Below, one piece after another: positions 15,832 to 25,494 of a stretch of 64,000 bases of DNA. The notes beneath the pieces are model-generated. The model saw only the letters and a program-made list of their open reading frames with translations, searched no databases and was not told the DNA's origin. Numbering within the stretch: the first letter of the stretch is position 1; every line of letters begins with the position of its first letter. Made by a program: the position numbers and the translations under genes. The stretch spans positions 50,559-114,558 of the forward strand of contig NZ_LHZA01000154.1 of NCBI RefSeq assembly GCF_001580535.1, read 5' to 3'. Origin of the DNA: Acetobacter cerevisiae. GTDB lineage: Bacteria > Pseudomonadota > Alphaproteobacteria > Acetobacterales > Acetobacteraceae.

Positions 15832-17565
15832 CTAGGCTTTACAGCCATCTTCAATCAGAACGTCCCGTACCATTTCTGCCGGTACGTCACGGCTGGTAAA
15901 GGCTTTTCCGATTCCGTTTACAAGGACAAAAGACAGGCGCCCGTCCTGCATTTTCTTGTCGCGCTGCATGTGCGCCATAAGATCTGCTACGCGGAAGCTG
16001 TATGGCAGGTCAGTAATACTTGCAGGCATCTTCAGGGCCCGCAGATGGGCTTCCACACGTGCCAGATCTTCCGGCGGGCAGACGCCCAGCCTGACCGAGA
16101 GGGCAAAGGCCAGTTTCAGCCCGATGGACACGCCCTCCCCATGCAGCAGGCGGCCATCATATCCCAGCTCGGCTTCCAGCGCGTGGCCAAAGGTATGCCC
16201 AAGGTTGAGCAGGGCGCGGCCATTGCTGGCCTGCGCCTCGCGCTCATCCGCGGCGACGACGCGGGCCTTGAAGGCGCAGGCCTGGCGCACCGCTTCCGTC
16301 AGGGCATCGGGTTCAGCGGCCAGCACGGAGTCCCCATTTTTCTCGCACCACTGGAACAGGTCCGGGTCCCCAATCAGGCCGGATTTCACGATTTCCGCGT
16401 AGCCCGCCACCAGTTCCCGCTGGGGGAGGGTGCTAAGTGCGGAAACATCGGCCAGAACGCAAAGCGGCTGATGGAAGGCCCCCAGCAGATTCTTGCCCCA
16501 GCGGGTGTTGATGCCGGTTTTGCCGCCGACGGACGAATCAACCTGAGAGAGCAGGGTGGTGGGAATCTGCACAAAGGGCAGGCCGCGCAGAGTGGAGGCG
16601 GCCACAAAGCCCGCCAGATCCCCCACCACGCCGCCGCCAAGGGCGATGATGGTGGTGCGGCGTTCCACACCTTCTTCCAGAATCGCGTCGGTCAGGCGTT
16701 CATAGGTCTTCAGGCACTTGGAGTGCTCGCCCGGAGCAATGGTCAGGGCGCGGAACTCAATGCCGGTTTCCTTCAGAGCTTCCTGCAGGGCAGGCAGATA
16801 CAGAGCGGCCACATTCTCATCTGTAATGATGATGACCTTCTTCTGTGGCAGCACCGGTGCGAGCAACGCTCCGGCCCGGCTGATCAGATTGGTGCCGATC
16901 ACCACATCATAAGAAGCATGATCAAGAGCGACGGGCAGGCGGACGGGCCTGCGGGAGAGGGCCAGGCTTTCAATCACCCGGGTCGTGCTGTGGTCCACGT
17001 TGTGGTCTCCGCAATCAACAATCACATCAGCTTCGGCGTAAATGGGGTGGCGCACCGTTATAAGGCGCGCCAGCACATCCCGCGGCGAGGCTTCATTTAA
17101 GAGAGGGCGATGCGTCCGGCCCTGCACGCGGCGCAGCAGCACCGGCAGGGGGCAGCGCAGCCAGACGGACATGGCGCGTGCGCGGACCAGAGCGCGGGTA
17201 CTGGCGTTCATGAACGCGCCGCCGCCGGTGGCCAGCACCATGGGCGGTCCTTCCAGCAGGCGGCGAATCACGCGGCGTTCGCCATCGCGGAAGGCAGCCT
17301 CGCCATACAGGCGGAACACATCGGCAATGGAGCAGCCGGCTGCGCGTTCTATTTCTACGTCAGCATCCACAAACGGCAGGCCAAGCCGGGTGGCCAGACG
17401 GCGGCCAATGGTGGTTTTGCCGGCGCCCATAAGACCAACAAGAACAATGCTGCGTCCGGACGGAATGAGGCTGGTTGCAGGCCAGCGCCCCACTCTTTCC
17501 AGATCAAGGGGAATCGGTGGGCTTTCCGCGGCGTCGGGGGGTGGGTACGAGATACGTGATGACAT
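15832..17565 (-). CDS. aroKB: Bifunctional shikimate kinase/3-dehydroquinate synthase
   Basis: A single 577-residue chain carries two shikimate-pathway enzymes that are separate proteins in most bacteria. Residues 1-195 are AroK, with the P-loop GLMGAGKT at 44-51, the DADVEIER acidic motif and the GGGAFM loop. Residues 205-577 are AroB, with LGGGVVGDLAGF, QVDSSVGGKTGIN and the zinc-site region GHTFGHALE. They catalyse shikimate phosphorylation and DAHP cyclisation, which are not consecutive steps. No stop or frameshift separates them. The ATG at 17565 is chosen because the AroK domain begins just after it. The gene is divergent from the Pro/Ala-rich protein gene. Another shikimate gene, aroE, lies at 53.7 kb. 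Confidence 0.95.
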   Translation of the reverse strand: MSSRISYPPPDAAESPPIPLDLERVGRWPATSLIPSGRSIVLVGLMGAGKTTIGRRLATRLGLPFVDADVEIERAAGCSIADVFRLYGEAAFRDGERRVIRRLLEGPPMVLATGGGAFMNASTRALVRARAMSVWLRCPLPVLLRRVQGRTHRPLLNEASPRDVLARLITVRHPIYAEADVIVDCGDHNVDHSTTRVIESLALSRRPVRLPVALDHASYDVVIGTNLISRAGALLAPVLPQKKVIIITDENVAALYLPALQEALKETGIEFRALTIAPGEHSKCLKTYERLTDAILEEGVERRTTIIALGGGVVGDLAGFVAASTLRGLPFVQIPTTLLSQVDSSVGGKTGINTRWGKNLLGAFHQPLCVLADVSALSTLPQRELVAGYAEIVKSGLIGDPDLFQWCEKNGDSVLAAEPDALTEAVRQACAFKARVVAADEREAQASNGRALLNLGHTFGHALEAELGYDGRLLHGEGVSIGLKLAFALSVRLGVCPPEDLARVEAHLRALKMPASITDLPYSFRVADLMAHMQRDKKMQDGRLSFVLVNGIGKAFTSRDVPAEMVRDVLIEDGCKA

Positions 17566-17628
17566 GAAACGCAGCTTACCATAGAGCAGAGAGAACGTAC
17601 TTATTCTGTTGTTATGGAGCCAAAACAT

Positions 17629-18018
17629 ATGAACCGCACGGTTCTTCTGGTTGCTGCCGTTATCTGTGTTGCTCTGGTTGGGGGACTTTCGGCCCTTGGC
17701 CTGTCCGGACATCCGCCTGTGCCGCAGGCTGTGCATCGGGATATTCCGCTTGCTGCTCCGCCAGCCGCAGCACCTGCTGCTGCCATGGTGCCTGTCCCAC
17801 CGGCAGGCCCGGCTGTGACTCCGGTTGGTGCGGCTAATCCCGCTGCTGCTGTGCCGCCTGCTGCACAGGGTCCGTCTGCTGCGGCGCTGGTGCCCGCAGG
17901 GCCGAGCGGTCCGGTTGTGACGTCTCCCGTTGCTCCGGCGCAGACTCCTGCTGCCGGGTCTGCTCCGGCTGCCGCTCCGGTCACTGTTCCTGTTCCGGCT
18001 GCTCCTGCGCACCCGTGA
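17629..18018 (+). CDS. Pro/Ala/Val-rich exported or membrane-anchored protein
   Basis: A 129-residue protein of unknown function. Residues 1-24 form a signal anchor (NRTVLLVAAVICVALVGGLSAL). The rest is an unstructured Ala-Pro-Val-rich periplasmic segment without cysteines. The ATG at 17629 is preferred over one five codons earlier because a GGAG sequence sits 9 bases upstream. Its stop codon overlaps the GTG start of xerD, so the two genes are probably translated together. Such a linker-like protein could span the periplasm. I do not recognise a family. Confidence 0.7.
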   Translation: MNRTVLLVAAVICVALVGGLSALGLSGHPPVPQAVHRDIPLAAPPAAAPAAAMVPVPPAGPAVTPVGAANPAAAVPPAAQGPSAAALVPAGPSGPVVTSPVAPAQTPAAGSAPAAAPVTVPVPAAPAHP

Positions 18019-18953
18019 GCACGGACGCACGCGGCACAGATCTGTTTCTGGAAATGCTGGCGGCTGAACGGGCCGCTGCACCCAACACTCTGGCCGCGTA
18101 CACAGCGGATTTAACCTGCTGTGAAGAGTCTCTGGCTGCACAGGGGGAAACTCTGTTGCAAGCCAGTGCCGCAGGCCTTGCGGAATGGATGGCCGATATG
18201 GGCCGCAGCGGGCAGTCCCGCCGCACCGTGGCCCGCAGGCTCTCCTGTATTAAACAGTTCTACCTGTTTCTGCTGCGTGAAGGGCTGCGGGAGGATAACC
18301 CCGCGGCGCATCTGGACGCCCCCCGGCCTGAGGCCTCGCTGCCGCATTTTCTCTCCGAATCGGAAGTTGTCGCGTTGATCGATGCCTGCGCAGTCTCGCC
18401 CGAGGCCTCGGAGGCCAAACAGCGGCGCGGGCTTGTGGCGCGGGCCGCACTGGAACTGCTCTATGCCTCCGGTCTGCGTATTTCAGAACTGCTCTCCCTG
18501 CCGCGCGAGGCGTTGGCCGGAGAACGGCAGATGCTGGTGGTGCGCGGGAAGGGCGGTCGGGAACGACTGGTGCCCTTGTCGGACAGTGCGCGCGAGGCCG
18601 CGCAGGCCTTGCTGGCACTCGATGCTCCCAAGGCCAGTCCCTATCTGTTTCCGGGCCGTGACCCGAAAAGACCGCTGACCCGGCAGGCTTTTGACAAGAT
18701 TCTTTATGAAGTCGGCCTGCAGGCCGGACTGGACCCGGCGCGGCTTTCTCCCCATGTGCTGCGCCACTCCTTTGCGACGCATCTGCTGGCGCACGGGGCG
18801 GACCTGCGGGCCTTGCAAATGCTGCTGGGGCACGCGGATATCGCCACCACACAAATCTATACGCATGTGCAGACAGAACGGCTGAAACAGGCCGTGGAGT
18901 CTTTCCATCCGCTGGCCTCAGAGCGCGCCGGGCAGACCGAAAAAACAGGTTAA
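18015..18953 (+). CDS. xerD: Site-specific tyrosine recombinase XerD
   Basis: This 312-residue recombinase resolves chromosome dimers at dif together with XerC. The N-terminal core-binding domain (1-105) is followed by the catalytic domain. Catalytic residues are visible: Arg in YASGLRISEL, Lys in RGKGGRERLVPL, HxxR in SPHVLRHSFATHLL, His in LLGHADIATTQIYTH, and the nucleophilic Tyr in that last block. The length and the position next to accA and near aroK match chromosomal XerD of alphaproteobacteria, so I do not read it as a phage integrase. It starts with GTG overlapping the previous stop codon. Confidence 0.93.
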   Translation: MSTDARGTDLFLEMLAAERAAAPNTLAAYTADLTCCEESLAAQGETLLQASAAGLAEWMADMGRSGQSRRTVARRLSCIKQFYLFLLREGLREDNPAAHLDAPRPEASLPHFLSESEVVALIDACAVSPEASEAKQRRGLVARAALELLYASGLRISELLSLPREALAGERQMLVVRGKGGRERLVPLSDSAREAAQALLALDAPKASPYLFPGRDPKRPLTRQAFDKILYEVGLQAGLDPARLSPHVLRHSFATHLLAHGADLRALQMLLGHADIATTQIYTHVQTERLKQAVESFHPLASERAGQTEKTG

Positions 18954-19012
18954 ACGACGCGGCATGCACGAAGTGGCTTGGTTTTACGCGTGGCTGTGCT
19001 ATCCGCTTGCGC

Positions 19013-19969
19013 ATGCGTCAGTTCCTGGATTTCGAGAAGCCCGTCGCCGAACTTGAAAACAAGATCGACGAGCTGCGGCAAATGACCGACCCCGACGGGG
19101 TCAATATCGCCGAAGAAACGGCCCGCCTTTCAGATAAGGCGGAGAAGCATCTTCGTGCCATTTATGCCAAGCTCACACCCTGGCAAAAGGTGCAGGTGGC
19201 GCGTCACGCGCAGCGCCCGCACACGCAGGACTATGTCAACGCCTTGCTGACCGAGTTCACGCCGCTGGCGGGGGATCGGCTGTATGCGGATGATAAAGCC
19301 ATTATTGGCGGCATGGGCCGCTTTGATGGTCAGCCTGTGGTGGTGATTGGCACGGAACGTGGTTCCGACCTTGAAACCCGTCTGGCCCACAATTTTGGCA
19401 TGGCCCGTCCGGAAGGCTACCGGAAGGCCCAGAGGCTGATGAAGCTGGCAGGCCGCTTCAACCTGCCGATTCTCACCTTTATCGACACCGCAGGCGCATG
19501 GCCCGGTATTGATGCCGAGCAGCGCGGTCAGGCCGAAGCCATTGCCCGCTCCATTGAAGTCTGTCTGGAAGCCCCGGTGCCGCTGATTGCCACCGTGATT
19601 GGTGAAGGCGGGTCCGGTGGGGCTGTGGCGCTGGGTGCGGGGGACCGGGTGATGATGCTGGAAAACGCCATCTACTCCGTCATTTCGCCAGAAGCCTGCG
19701 CCTCCATCCTGTGGCGTGACCCCAAGCAGGCCAGCACGGCAGCCGAAACGCTGCGGCTGACGGCGCAGGATCTGTCTCGCCTTGGGCTGATTGACCGGAT
19801 TATCCCTGAGCCGGTTGGGGGCGCGCAGCGTGACCCGAAAGCGGCTATGGCGTCCGTGCATGATGCGCTGGCGGAAGAATTGCAGGCGCTCACGCCGCTG
19901 GCTCCGGCCCGGCTGAAGGAACTGCGGCGCGAGAAATTCCTCGCCATGGGGCGTGAAAACCTGTCCTGA
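19013..19969 (+). CDS. accA: Acetyl-CoA carboxylase carboxyltransferase subunit alpha
   Basis: The alpha subunit of the carboxyltransferase makes malonyl-CoA from carboxybiotin for fatty acid synthesis, paired with AccD (not in this window). The 318-residue protein begins with the conserved RQFLDFEKPVAELENKIDEL. It has LPILTFIDTAGAWPGIDAEQRGQ and the oxyanion-type stretch VIGEGGSGGAVALG. The ATG at 19013 gives the standard N-terminus; an upstream TTG adds only two residues. It follows xerD closely on the same strand. Confidence 0.97.
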   Translation: MRQFLDFEKPVAELENKIDELRQMTDPDGVNIAEETARLSDKAEKHLRAIYAKLTPWQKVQVARHAQRPHTQDYVNALLTEFTPLAGDRLYADDKAIIGGMGRFDGQPVVVIGTERGSDLETRLAHNFGMARPEGYRKAQRLMKLAGRFNLPILTFIDTAGAWPGIDAEQRGQAEAIARSIEVCLEAPVPLIATVIGEGGSGGAVALGAGDRVMMLENAIYSVISPEACASILWRDPKQASTAAETLRLTAQDLSRLGLIDRIIPEPVGGAQRDPKAAMASVHDALAEELQALTPLAPARLKELRREKFLAMGRENLS

Positions 19970-19996
19970 ACGGACAGGCCTTAACGCTTTAAGGTT

Positions 19997-20752
19997 TCAG
20001 GGCGGTGGTTCCCCTTCCACGGGAGTGCCGCCCTTTTCTTTGAGCAGATCATAAATGGCCTGAGCAGCCTTTTCGACCTCGGCCTTGTCCTGCCCTTTGG
20101 CGACAAGGGCGACACCGCGGCGACCATCCTCACGATGGAAAGGGTAGGACCCGAGATCCAGATCCGGGAACCTGTCCTGAATCGCTTCCAGCCCTTCCGC
20201 GAGAGCACCTTCATAAAGCGAGGGCGTGTACCAGGTGCGGGAGAAGACCGGCGCACCCTGCTTCAGGGAAGGGGCCAGAGCCTCAAACATGGCCCGCATG
20301 ATGCGGGGCACGCCGGCCATCACATGCACATTGCCGATGGTAAAACCGGGCGCCACGGAGACGGAATTGGGGATGGGGGTCGCGCCACGCGGCAACTTCG
20401 CCATGCGCTGGCGGGCGGCATTGAATTTTTCCGCACCAAAAAAATCTTCCAGCAGCGCGAAAGTGGGCGGGTGGAATTCCCACGGCACGCCAAATGCCTC
20501 GGCCATGCATGGTGCGGTAATGTCATCATGCGTGGGGCCAATGCCGCCGGTGGTGAAAACTTCATCAAATCTGGCGCGGAGTTCCGTCACCGTTTCAACA
20601 ATCGTTTCCCGAATATCGGGAATAACGCGGATTTCCCGCAGGGGAATGCCCAGTTCTCCAAGCCGCGTGGCCAGAAACTGGATGTTGTCGTCTCGGGTGC
20701 GACCGGAGAGAATCTCATTGCCAATCAGAATGAGTGCTGCGGTGCGACGCAT
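19997..20752 (-). CDS. CinA-type molybdopterin-binding domain protein
   Basis: The 251-residue protein has the MoaB/MogA-like fold found in the N-terminal half of CinA (competence/damage-inducible protein). Markers are ALILIGNEILSGRTRDDN at the start, the substrate loop TTGGIGPTHDDIT, and VMAGVPRIMRAMFE. It lacks the C-terminal PncC amidohydrolase domain, so it is the stand-alone form common in alphaproteobacteria. A role in pyridine nucleotide or molybdopterin chemistry is inferred from the fold. It is convergent with accA. Confidence 0.9.
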   Translation of the reverse strand: MRRTAALILIGNEILSGRTRDDNIQFLATRLGELGIPLREIRVIPDIRETIVETVTELRARFDEVFTTGGIGPTHDDITAPCMAEAFGVPWEFHPPTFALLEDFFGAEKFNAARQRMAKLPRGATPIPNSVSVAPGFTIGNVHVMAGVPRIMRAMFEALAPSLKQGAPVFSRTWYTPSLYEGALAEGLEAIQDRFPDLDLGSYPFHREDGRRGVALVAKGQDKAEVEKAAQAIYDLLKEKGGTPVEGEPPP

Positions 20753-20917
20753 GAAAAACCGGTCCTTTCAGCGTGGTCCCTTGGATGGGAGCAAGCGGCT
20801 TTTGGAAAAATGAGGCCGTGCTTGCCTGCGGTCAATGGCCTCATAACTCTGTAAGAGAGCGAGGCCGTGCGTGTTTTTGGATTGACCGGGAGCGGTGCAG
20901 TTCATAGCTTCCGCACC

Positions 20918-22540
20918 ATGTCCGAGAACCGCTCAAACCCCGAACCCATTCTTCCCCGCGCCTGGCCTTTTGAGGAAGCGCGAAAACTTGCCGAGCATGT
21001 GGATGCCCGCACGGCTGCCAAACCGGACACGGCGGCAAGCCCTGCGCTGCTGGAAACCGGCTACGGCCCGTCCGGCCTGCCGCATATTGGCACGTTTGGG
21101 GAAGTGGCACGTACGTCCTGGGTGCGTCAGGCCTATACGGCGCTGACAGGCCGCCCGACGCGCCTGCTCGCGTTCTCGGATGACATGGATGCGCTGCGCA
21201 AGGTGCCGGACAATGTGCCGAACCGGGAACTGCTGGAAAAATATATCGGCCAGCCGCTCTCCCGCGTGCCGGACCCGTTTGGCACACACGAGTCGTTTGC
21301 CGCACATAATAATGCGCGCCTGTGCAGCTTTCTCGACAGCTTCGGCTTTGAGTATGAATTTGCCTCTTCCACCACCTACTACACGTCTGGCCGGTTTGAT
21401 GCCGCGCTGAAGCGCGTGCTGGAAGTGCATGATGAAATTCTGGCGGTCATTCTGCCCACGCTCGGGCCGGACCGTCGGGCCACCTATTCTCCGGTTCTGC
21501 CGCTGCACCCGCGCACGGGTGAGGTGATGCAGGTGAAAATGGACGCCATTGACGCCGCAGCGGGTACCGTCCGCTGGACCGATGCGGATGGTGAGACGTT
21601 TGAAACCCCGGTGACGGGCGGCCACGCCAAGATGCAGTGGAAGGCCGACTGGGCCATGCGCTGGTATGCTCTGGGCGTGGACTATGAAATGTCCGGCAAG
21701 GACCTGATCGACAGCGTCCGTCTGTCTGGCCGCATCTGCCGCATTCTGGGCGGAACGGCGCCTGCTGGCCTGACCTATGAGCTGTTTCTGGATGAAAACG
21801 GCCAGAAGATTTCCAAATCCAAGGGCAATGGCCTCTCGGTTGAGGAATGGCTGCGCTATGCGCCGCAGGAAAGCCTCGGCCAGTTCATGTTCAACCAGCC
21901 GCAGCGCGCCAAACGCCTGTTTTTTGATGTGATTCCCAAAACGGCGGATGACTATCTGACGCATGTGGAAAAAGCCAAAGCGTTGCAGGCTGCGGATAGT
22001 GAGAGCGTGGACCTGAAGGCCAACCCGGCCTGGTTTATCCATAAAGGCCATATCCCCACCGATGCGGGCAGCCCTGTGCCGTTTGGCATGCTGCTCAATC
22101 TGGCCAGCGTGGCCAATGCGGAAACGCCGGAAGTGCTGTGGGGCTTTATCCGCCGGTATGACCCGTCCGTTTCCCCGGACAGTCACCCGATGCTGGCCAA
22201 CCTCGTCAGCCACGCCATTGCCTATTATGCGGACTTCGTGCGTCCCGCCAAAACCTTCCGCGCCCCGACGGACAAGGAACGTGCGGCTCTGGTCGATCTG
22301 GCCGAATCCCTGCGCGGGTATGAAGGCGAGGCTTCTGACGCCGCAACCCTGCAGAATCTGGTGTTCGAAATTGGCAAGCGCCATGCGTTTGAACCGCTGC
22401 GCAGCTGGTTTGGCTGTTTGTATGAGGTGCTTCTGGGCCAGAAGGAAGGCCCGCGCTTTGGTGGCTTTGTGGCTCTGTATGGGGTGGCGGAAACCGTTGC
22501 TCTGATTGAGGCTGCTCTGCTGCGAGAGTCTCAGGCGTAA
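20918..22540 (+). CDS. lysS: Lysine--tRNA ligase, class I (archaeal type)
   Basis: A 540-residue class I LysRS, the type found in archaea and most alphaproteobacteria and unrelated to class II LysRS of E. coli. The HIGH-equivalent motif is HIGT at residues 56-59, and the KMSKS-equivalent is KISKSKGNG near residue 298. [16 protein letters not shown] and [17 protein letters not shown] are also characteristic. The ATG at 20918 is taken because the 17 residues upstream do not belong to the family. An MprF-like gene begins 18 bases downstream on the same strand. Confidence 0.96.
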   Translation: MSENRSNPEPILPRAWPFEEARKLAEHVDARTAAKPDTAASPALLETGYGPSGLPHIGTFGEVARTSWVRQAYTALTGRPTRLLAFSDDMDALRKVPDNVPNRELLEKYIGQPLSRVPDPFGTHESFAAHNNARLCSFLDSFGFEYEFASSTTYYTSGRFDAALKRVLEVHDEILAVILPTLGPDRRATYSPVLPLHPRTGEVMQVKMDAIDAAAGTVRWTDADGETFETPVTGGHAKMQWKADWAMRWYALGVDYEMSGKDLIDSVRLSGRICRILGGTAPAGLTYELFLDENGQKISKSKGNGLSVEEWLRYAPQESLGQFMFNQPQRAKRLFFDVIPKTADDYLTHVEKAKALQAADSESVDLKANPAWFIHKGHIPTDAGSPVPFGMLLNLASVANAETPEVLWGFIRRYDPSVSPDSHPMLANLVSHAIAYYADFVRPAKTFRAPTDKERAALVDLAESLRGYEGEASDAATLQNLVFEIGKRHAFEPLRSWFGCLYEVLLGQKEGPRFGGFVALYGVAETVALIEAALLRESQA

Positions 22541-22558
22541 GCGCGGGATCTTGTCTCC

Positions 22559-24631
22559 ATGGTGAAGAACATGTCGTCATCACCACAAGGACAGATGCCT
22601 AAGCACCAGCCGGACGGGCCGGGGTGGAAGCGATGGCTGAAGCATCTGCCACACCTGATCGGGCTGCTGCTGATGGTGGCCGCGATCGGGGTGGTGCAGC
22701 ATGAGCTGCGTCACCTGCGTCTTGCGGACATCAAGCAGGCGATGATGGCCATTCCGGGCCGTCAGCTCTGGCTGGGTGTGGCCTGCACGTTTTTCTCGTA
22801 TTTCATTCTGTCGTTTTACGACCGGCTGGCCGTCATACAGGTTGGCTACAAGCAAATATCTTTCCGCCGCACGGCGTTTGCGGCGTTCTGCTCCTACGTG
22901 TTGTCGCACAACCTTGGGTTTTCTGCCGTTTCGGGTGCTGCGGTGCGGTATCGGCTGTATCGCAACTGGGGCGTCAGCTCCTTTGCCATAGCCCAGATTA
23001 TTGCCTTCTGTTCTGCCACCTACCTGCTAGGGGCCGCCGTGCTGATTGGCGGCGTGCTGGTGTGGGAACCGCAGGTTATTCCCATGGCGGGCAGTCATGT
23101 GCCCAGTTGGGTGCTGGCCATTATTGGCGTGCTGCTGTGGGCTGCTGTGCTGGGCTATATCGGTATGGCCTTCAAGGTCCGCACCTTTACCTTCCGTAAA
23201 TGGACGGTGGATCTGCCATCTCCGCGGATGGCCGTCATGCAGACGGTCGTCGCAGCGGCGGATGTGGCGGCGACGGCTGGCATTGCTTATGTGCTGCTGC
23301 CGCCCGGTATTGGAGTGGATTACGGTTCCTTTCTGGCGATTTATATTGCCTCCTACACCGCCGGGCTGATTGCCAGCGTACCGGGTGGTCTGGGTGTGTT
23401 TGACGGCGCAATGCTGCTGGCTCTTGGGCCGTATATGCCTGCGCCGCAAATCCTCGGCGTCGTGCTGATTTTCCGGCTGTTCTACTACATCATCCCGCTC
23501 TTCATGGCCGGGATCATGTTCGCGGGGCATGAGCTGTTCCTGCGGGGTGATGATGCGCTGGCGAAGAAGAAAAGCCGGAAGCAGAAAACCCCTGCGGCTG
23601 TGCGTATTCGCCCCAGTCAGGTGGTGCGCGAAAGTGAAGCCGATTTTTCCGTGGCTGTGGCAACGGGTACGGTCTCGCTCTGCGGTCTGATGCTGATCTG
23701 CCTCGTGCTGCTGGACCCTGTGCCCAAATTCGGTGTGGTGCAGGCGGGGTTGTTCTCGGCAGCGGGGTCCGTCAGTAACTACCTGCTCTCGCTGATGGGC
23801 GTTGCGCTGATTGGTCTGGGCATTGGTCTGTCACAGCGCGTCACGCTGGCATGGCGCGGTACGCTGGCGCTGCTGGTGACGGCAGCGATCCTCACCTTCC
23901 TGCGTGGGAATACGGTGCTGGTGCCAGTCATGCTGGGGCTTTCAGCCTTTCTCGTCGCGCCGTTCCGGGCTTGCTATTACCGCCATGCCCGCCTGCTGAG
24001 TGAGCCGCTTTCTACCTCCACTTTGCTGTGCCTGTTGCTGCTGTTTGGGTGCGTGATTGCGCTGGCTAACCGGCACGGCGCCGGGAGCTGGTGGCAGATG
24101 GTTTTCATCTTCCCGGCCTCAGGCGCTGCCCGCTGGACCATCGCGTTAGCCGTGCTGATGGCGCTGGTCGTCATTGCGCGCCTGATGTGGCCGGGCCGCA
24201 TTACGGTTAAAGAATGGGATGAGGATGCCTGTGCGCATTACCTCACGCTTGATCACGCCATGCCCACCATTCAGGACCTGAAGCCGGAAGGTTTTGTGGC
24301 CGGTGAGGGCGGTGAGGCTGTGATCCCGGTCCGCCAGAGCGGGGCCTTCCTTGTGGGGCTGGGTGATCCGGCCGGGGCGCAGGAAGATTGTGTTTCCGCC
24401 ATCTGGCGTATGCGGGATCTGGCCTTGCAGGACGGGCTGAAACCCGTGTTCTGGCAGGTCGGGACACCTTTTTTACGGATTTATGATGATATTGGCCTGA
24501 GTGTCTGGCCAATGGACGATGGCACAGGGCTGCATTTCTGCTATCCGGCGAACGATATTGCTCTCGCATCCAAGTTTTTTGCCACCTATAAGGGCGGCAG
24601 AATGGATTCTCCGGCCTCTGCCGGGCAATAA
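22559..24631 (+). CDS. MprF-like membrane protein with truncated synthase domain
   Basis: MprF proteins combine a flippase domain with a cytosolic synthase domain that moves lysine from Lys-tRNA to phosphatidylglycerol. Here the membrane region is full-size: about 13-14 helices over residues 30-540, with FSYFILSFYDRLAV and SVPGGLGVFDGAMLLALG. The C-terminal DUF2156 region is only about 145 residues (from VKEWDEDACAHY) instead of about 300. It contains AFLVGLGDPAG and VFWQVGTPFLRIYDDIGL, then stops, so the second GNAT half with much of the active site is missing. It may flip lipids without making lysyl-phosphatidylglycerol, or have another substrate. It lies directly after lysS. Confidence 0.8.
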   Translation: MVKNMSSSPQGQMPKHQPDGPGWKRWLKHLPHLIGLLLMVAAIGVVQHELRHLRLADIKQAMMAIPGRQLWLGVACTFFSYFILSFYDRLAVIQVGYKQISFRRTAFAAFCSYVLSHNLGFSAVSGAAVRYRLYRNWGVSSFAIAQIIAFCSATYLLGAAVLIGGVLVWEPQVIPMAGSHVPSWVLAIIGVLLWAAVLGYIGMAFKVRTFTFRKWTVDLPSPRMAVMQTVVAAADVAATAGIAYVLLPPGIGVDYGSFLAIYIASYTAGLIASVPGGLGVFDGAMLLALGPYMPAPQILGVVLIFRLFYYIIPLFMAGIMFAGHELFLRGDDALAKKKSRKQKTPAAVRIRPSQVVRESEADFSVAVATGTVSLCGLMLICLVLLDPVPKFGVVQAGLFSAAGSVSNYLLSLMGVALIGLGIGLSQRVTLAWRGTLALLVTAAILTFLRGNTVLVPVMLGLSAFLVAPFRACYYRHARLLSEPLSTSTLLCLLLLFGCVIALANRHGAGSWWQMVFIFPASGAARWTIALAVLMALVVIARLMWPGRITVKEWDEDACAHYLTLDHAMPTIQDLKPEGFVAGEGGEAVIPVRQSGAFLVGLGDPAGAQEDCVSAIWRMRDLALQDGLKPVFWQVGTPFLRIYDDIGLSVWPMDDGTGLHFCYPANDIALASKFFATYKGGRMDSPASAGQ

Positions 24632-24678
24632 GGTTTTATGCAGGGCTTCGTAAGAGGCCGGTTTTGCTGGATACGTGC

Positions 24679-25407
24679 ATGTCGGCTGATATTACTGCCT
24701 CGTTGTTTAGCGGAGGGGCCGCCCGTGTGGCGACAACCTCCTTCCTGCTGGCATTTCCCGCCCTGTTTTCCATTGTTAACCCGTTTGGGGCTGCGCTGAT
24801 TTTTGCGCAGGCAACGGCTGGCCGCTCGCAGAAGGAAATCTTCGCGCTGGCCCGGCTGGTGGCGTTTTATTCGTTTGTGCTGATGGTCGTGTCCATCTGG
24901 TGCGGCAGTAAGGTGCTGGTGTTCTTCGGCGTGACCGTGAACGCCCTGCGCGTAGCTGGCGGCACCGTGGTGGCCGTGCGGGCGTGGGACCTGCTGCAAA
25001 GCCCGGAAAGCATTGAAGCGCAGAAGGAAAAGCAGGCTCTGCAGGGCGGGAAGACCGTCATGTCTCCCAACTGGTCTGACTCCGCCTTCTTCCCGCTCGC
25101 CATGCCGTTTACCGTGGGGCCGGGGACAATTGCCGTCGCCATTGCACTGGGTTCAGGTTGCCCACCGGGGGCGTCCTTTCTGGCGTATGAAGGCGGTATT
25201 ACCATTGCAGCGATCTGCGTTGTGCTGATCGTGTGGCTGGCCTATTCCGGCTCGGAAAAGCTGGTTTCCATGCTGGGTGTAACGGGCACGCGTATTGTCA
25301 GCCGGATGGCTGCTCTCGTGCTGCTCTGCATTGGTGTGCAGATTCTGGCCGCAGGCGTGCAGGGCTTTGTGGTGGATATCTGGCAGCATATCAAAGCCGC
25401 TGGCTGA
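24679..25407 (+). CDS. MarC family integral membrane protein (UPF0056)
   Basis: This 242-residue inner membrane protein has about six helices and the MarC pattern: FPALFSIVNPFGAALIF near the start, PLAMPFTVGPGTIAVAI in the middle, and GVTGTRIVSRMAALVLLCIGVQ near the end. The cellular function of MarC proteins is not established, and the early link to multiple antibiotic resistance is not supported for E. coli MarC. The ATG at 24679 is preferred to a TTG five codons upstream. It is followed by a strong terminator and is convergent with rlmJ. Confidence 0.9.
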   Translation: MSADITASLFSGGAARVATTSFLLAFPALFSIVNPFGAALIFAQATAGRSQKEIFALARLVAFYSFVLMVVSIWCGSKVLVFFGVTVNALRVAGGTVVAVRAWDLLQSPESIEAQKEKQALQGGKTVMSPNWSDSAFFPLAMPFTVGPGTIAVAIALGSGCPPGASFLAYEGGITIAAICVVLIVWLAYSGSEKLVSMLGVTGTRIVSRMAALVLLCIGVQILAAGVQGFVVDIWQHIKAAG

Positions 25408-25431
25408 GGCATTTTTCTCAGGTGGTTTTGG

Positions 25432-25470
25432 AAAGGGCAGGCGACACACTGTGTTGCTCTGCCCTTTTTT
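25432..25470 (+). terminator. Intrinsic terminator after marC-like gene
   Basis: AAAGGGCAG at 25432-25440 pairs with CTGCCCTTT ending at 25467, with an 18-base loop that can itself fold (ACACA/TGTGT). Six T follow from 25465. The stem ends 25 bases before the rlmJ stop codon. Confidence 0.85.
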
Positions 25471-25494
25471 CTGCGCGGCTTTCAGGCGGTGAGT

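Noticed and set aside
18015..18953. Phage or island integrase
   Set aside because: The length, motifs and position between housekeeping genes (aroKB and accA) fit chromosomal XerD. There is no attachment site, and no phage genes are nearby.
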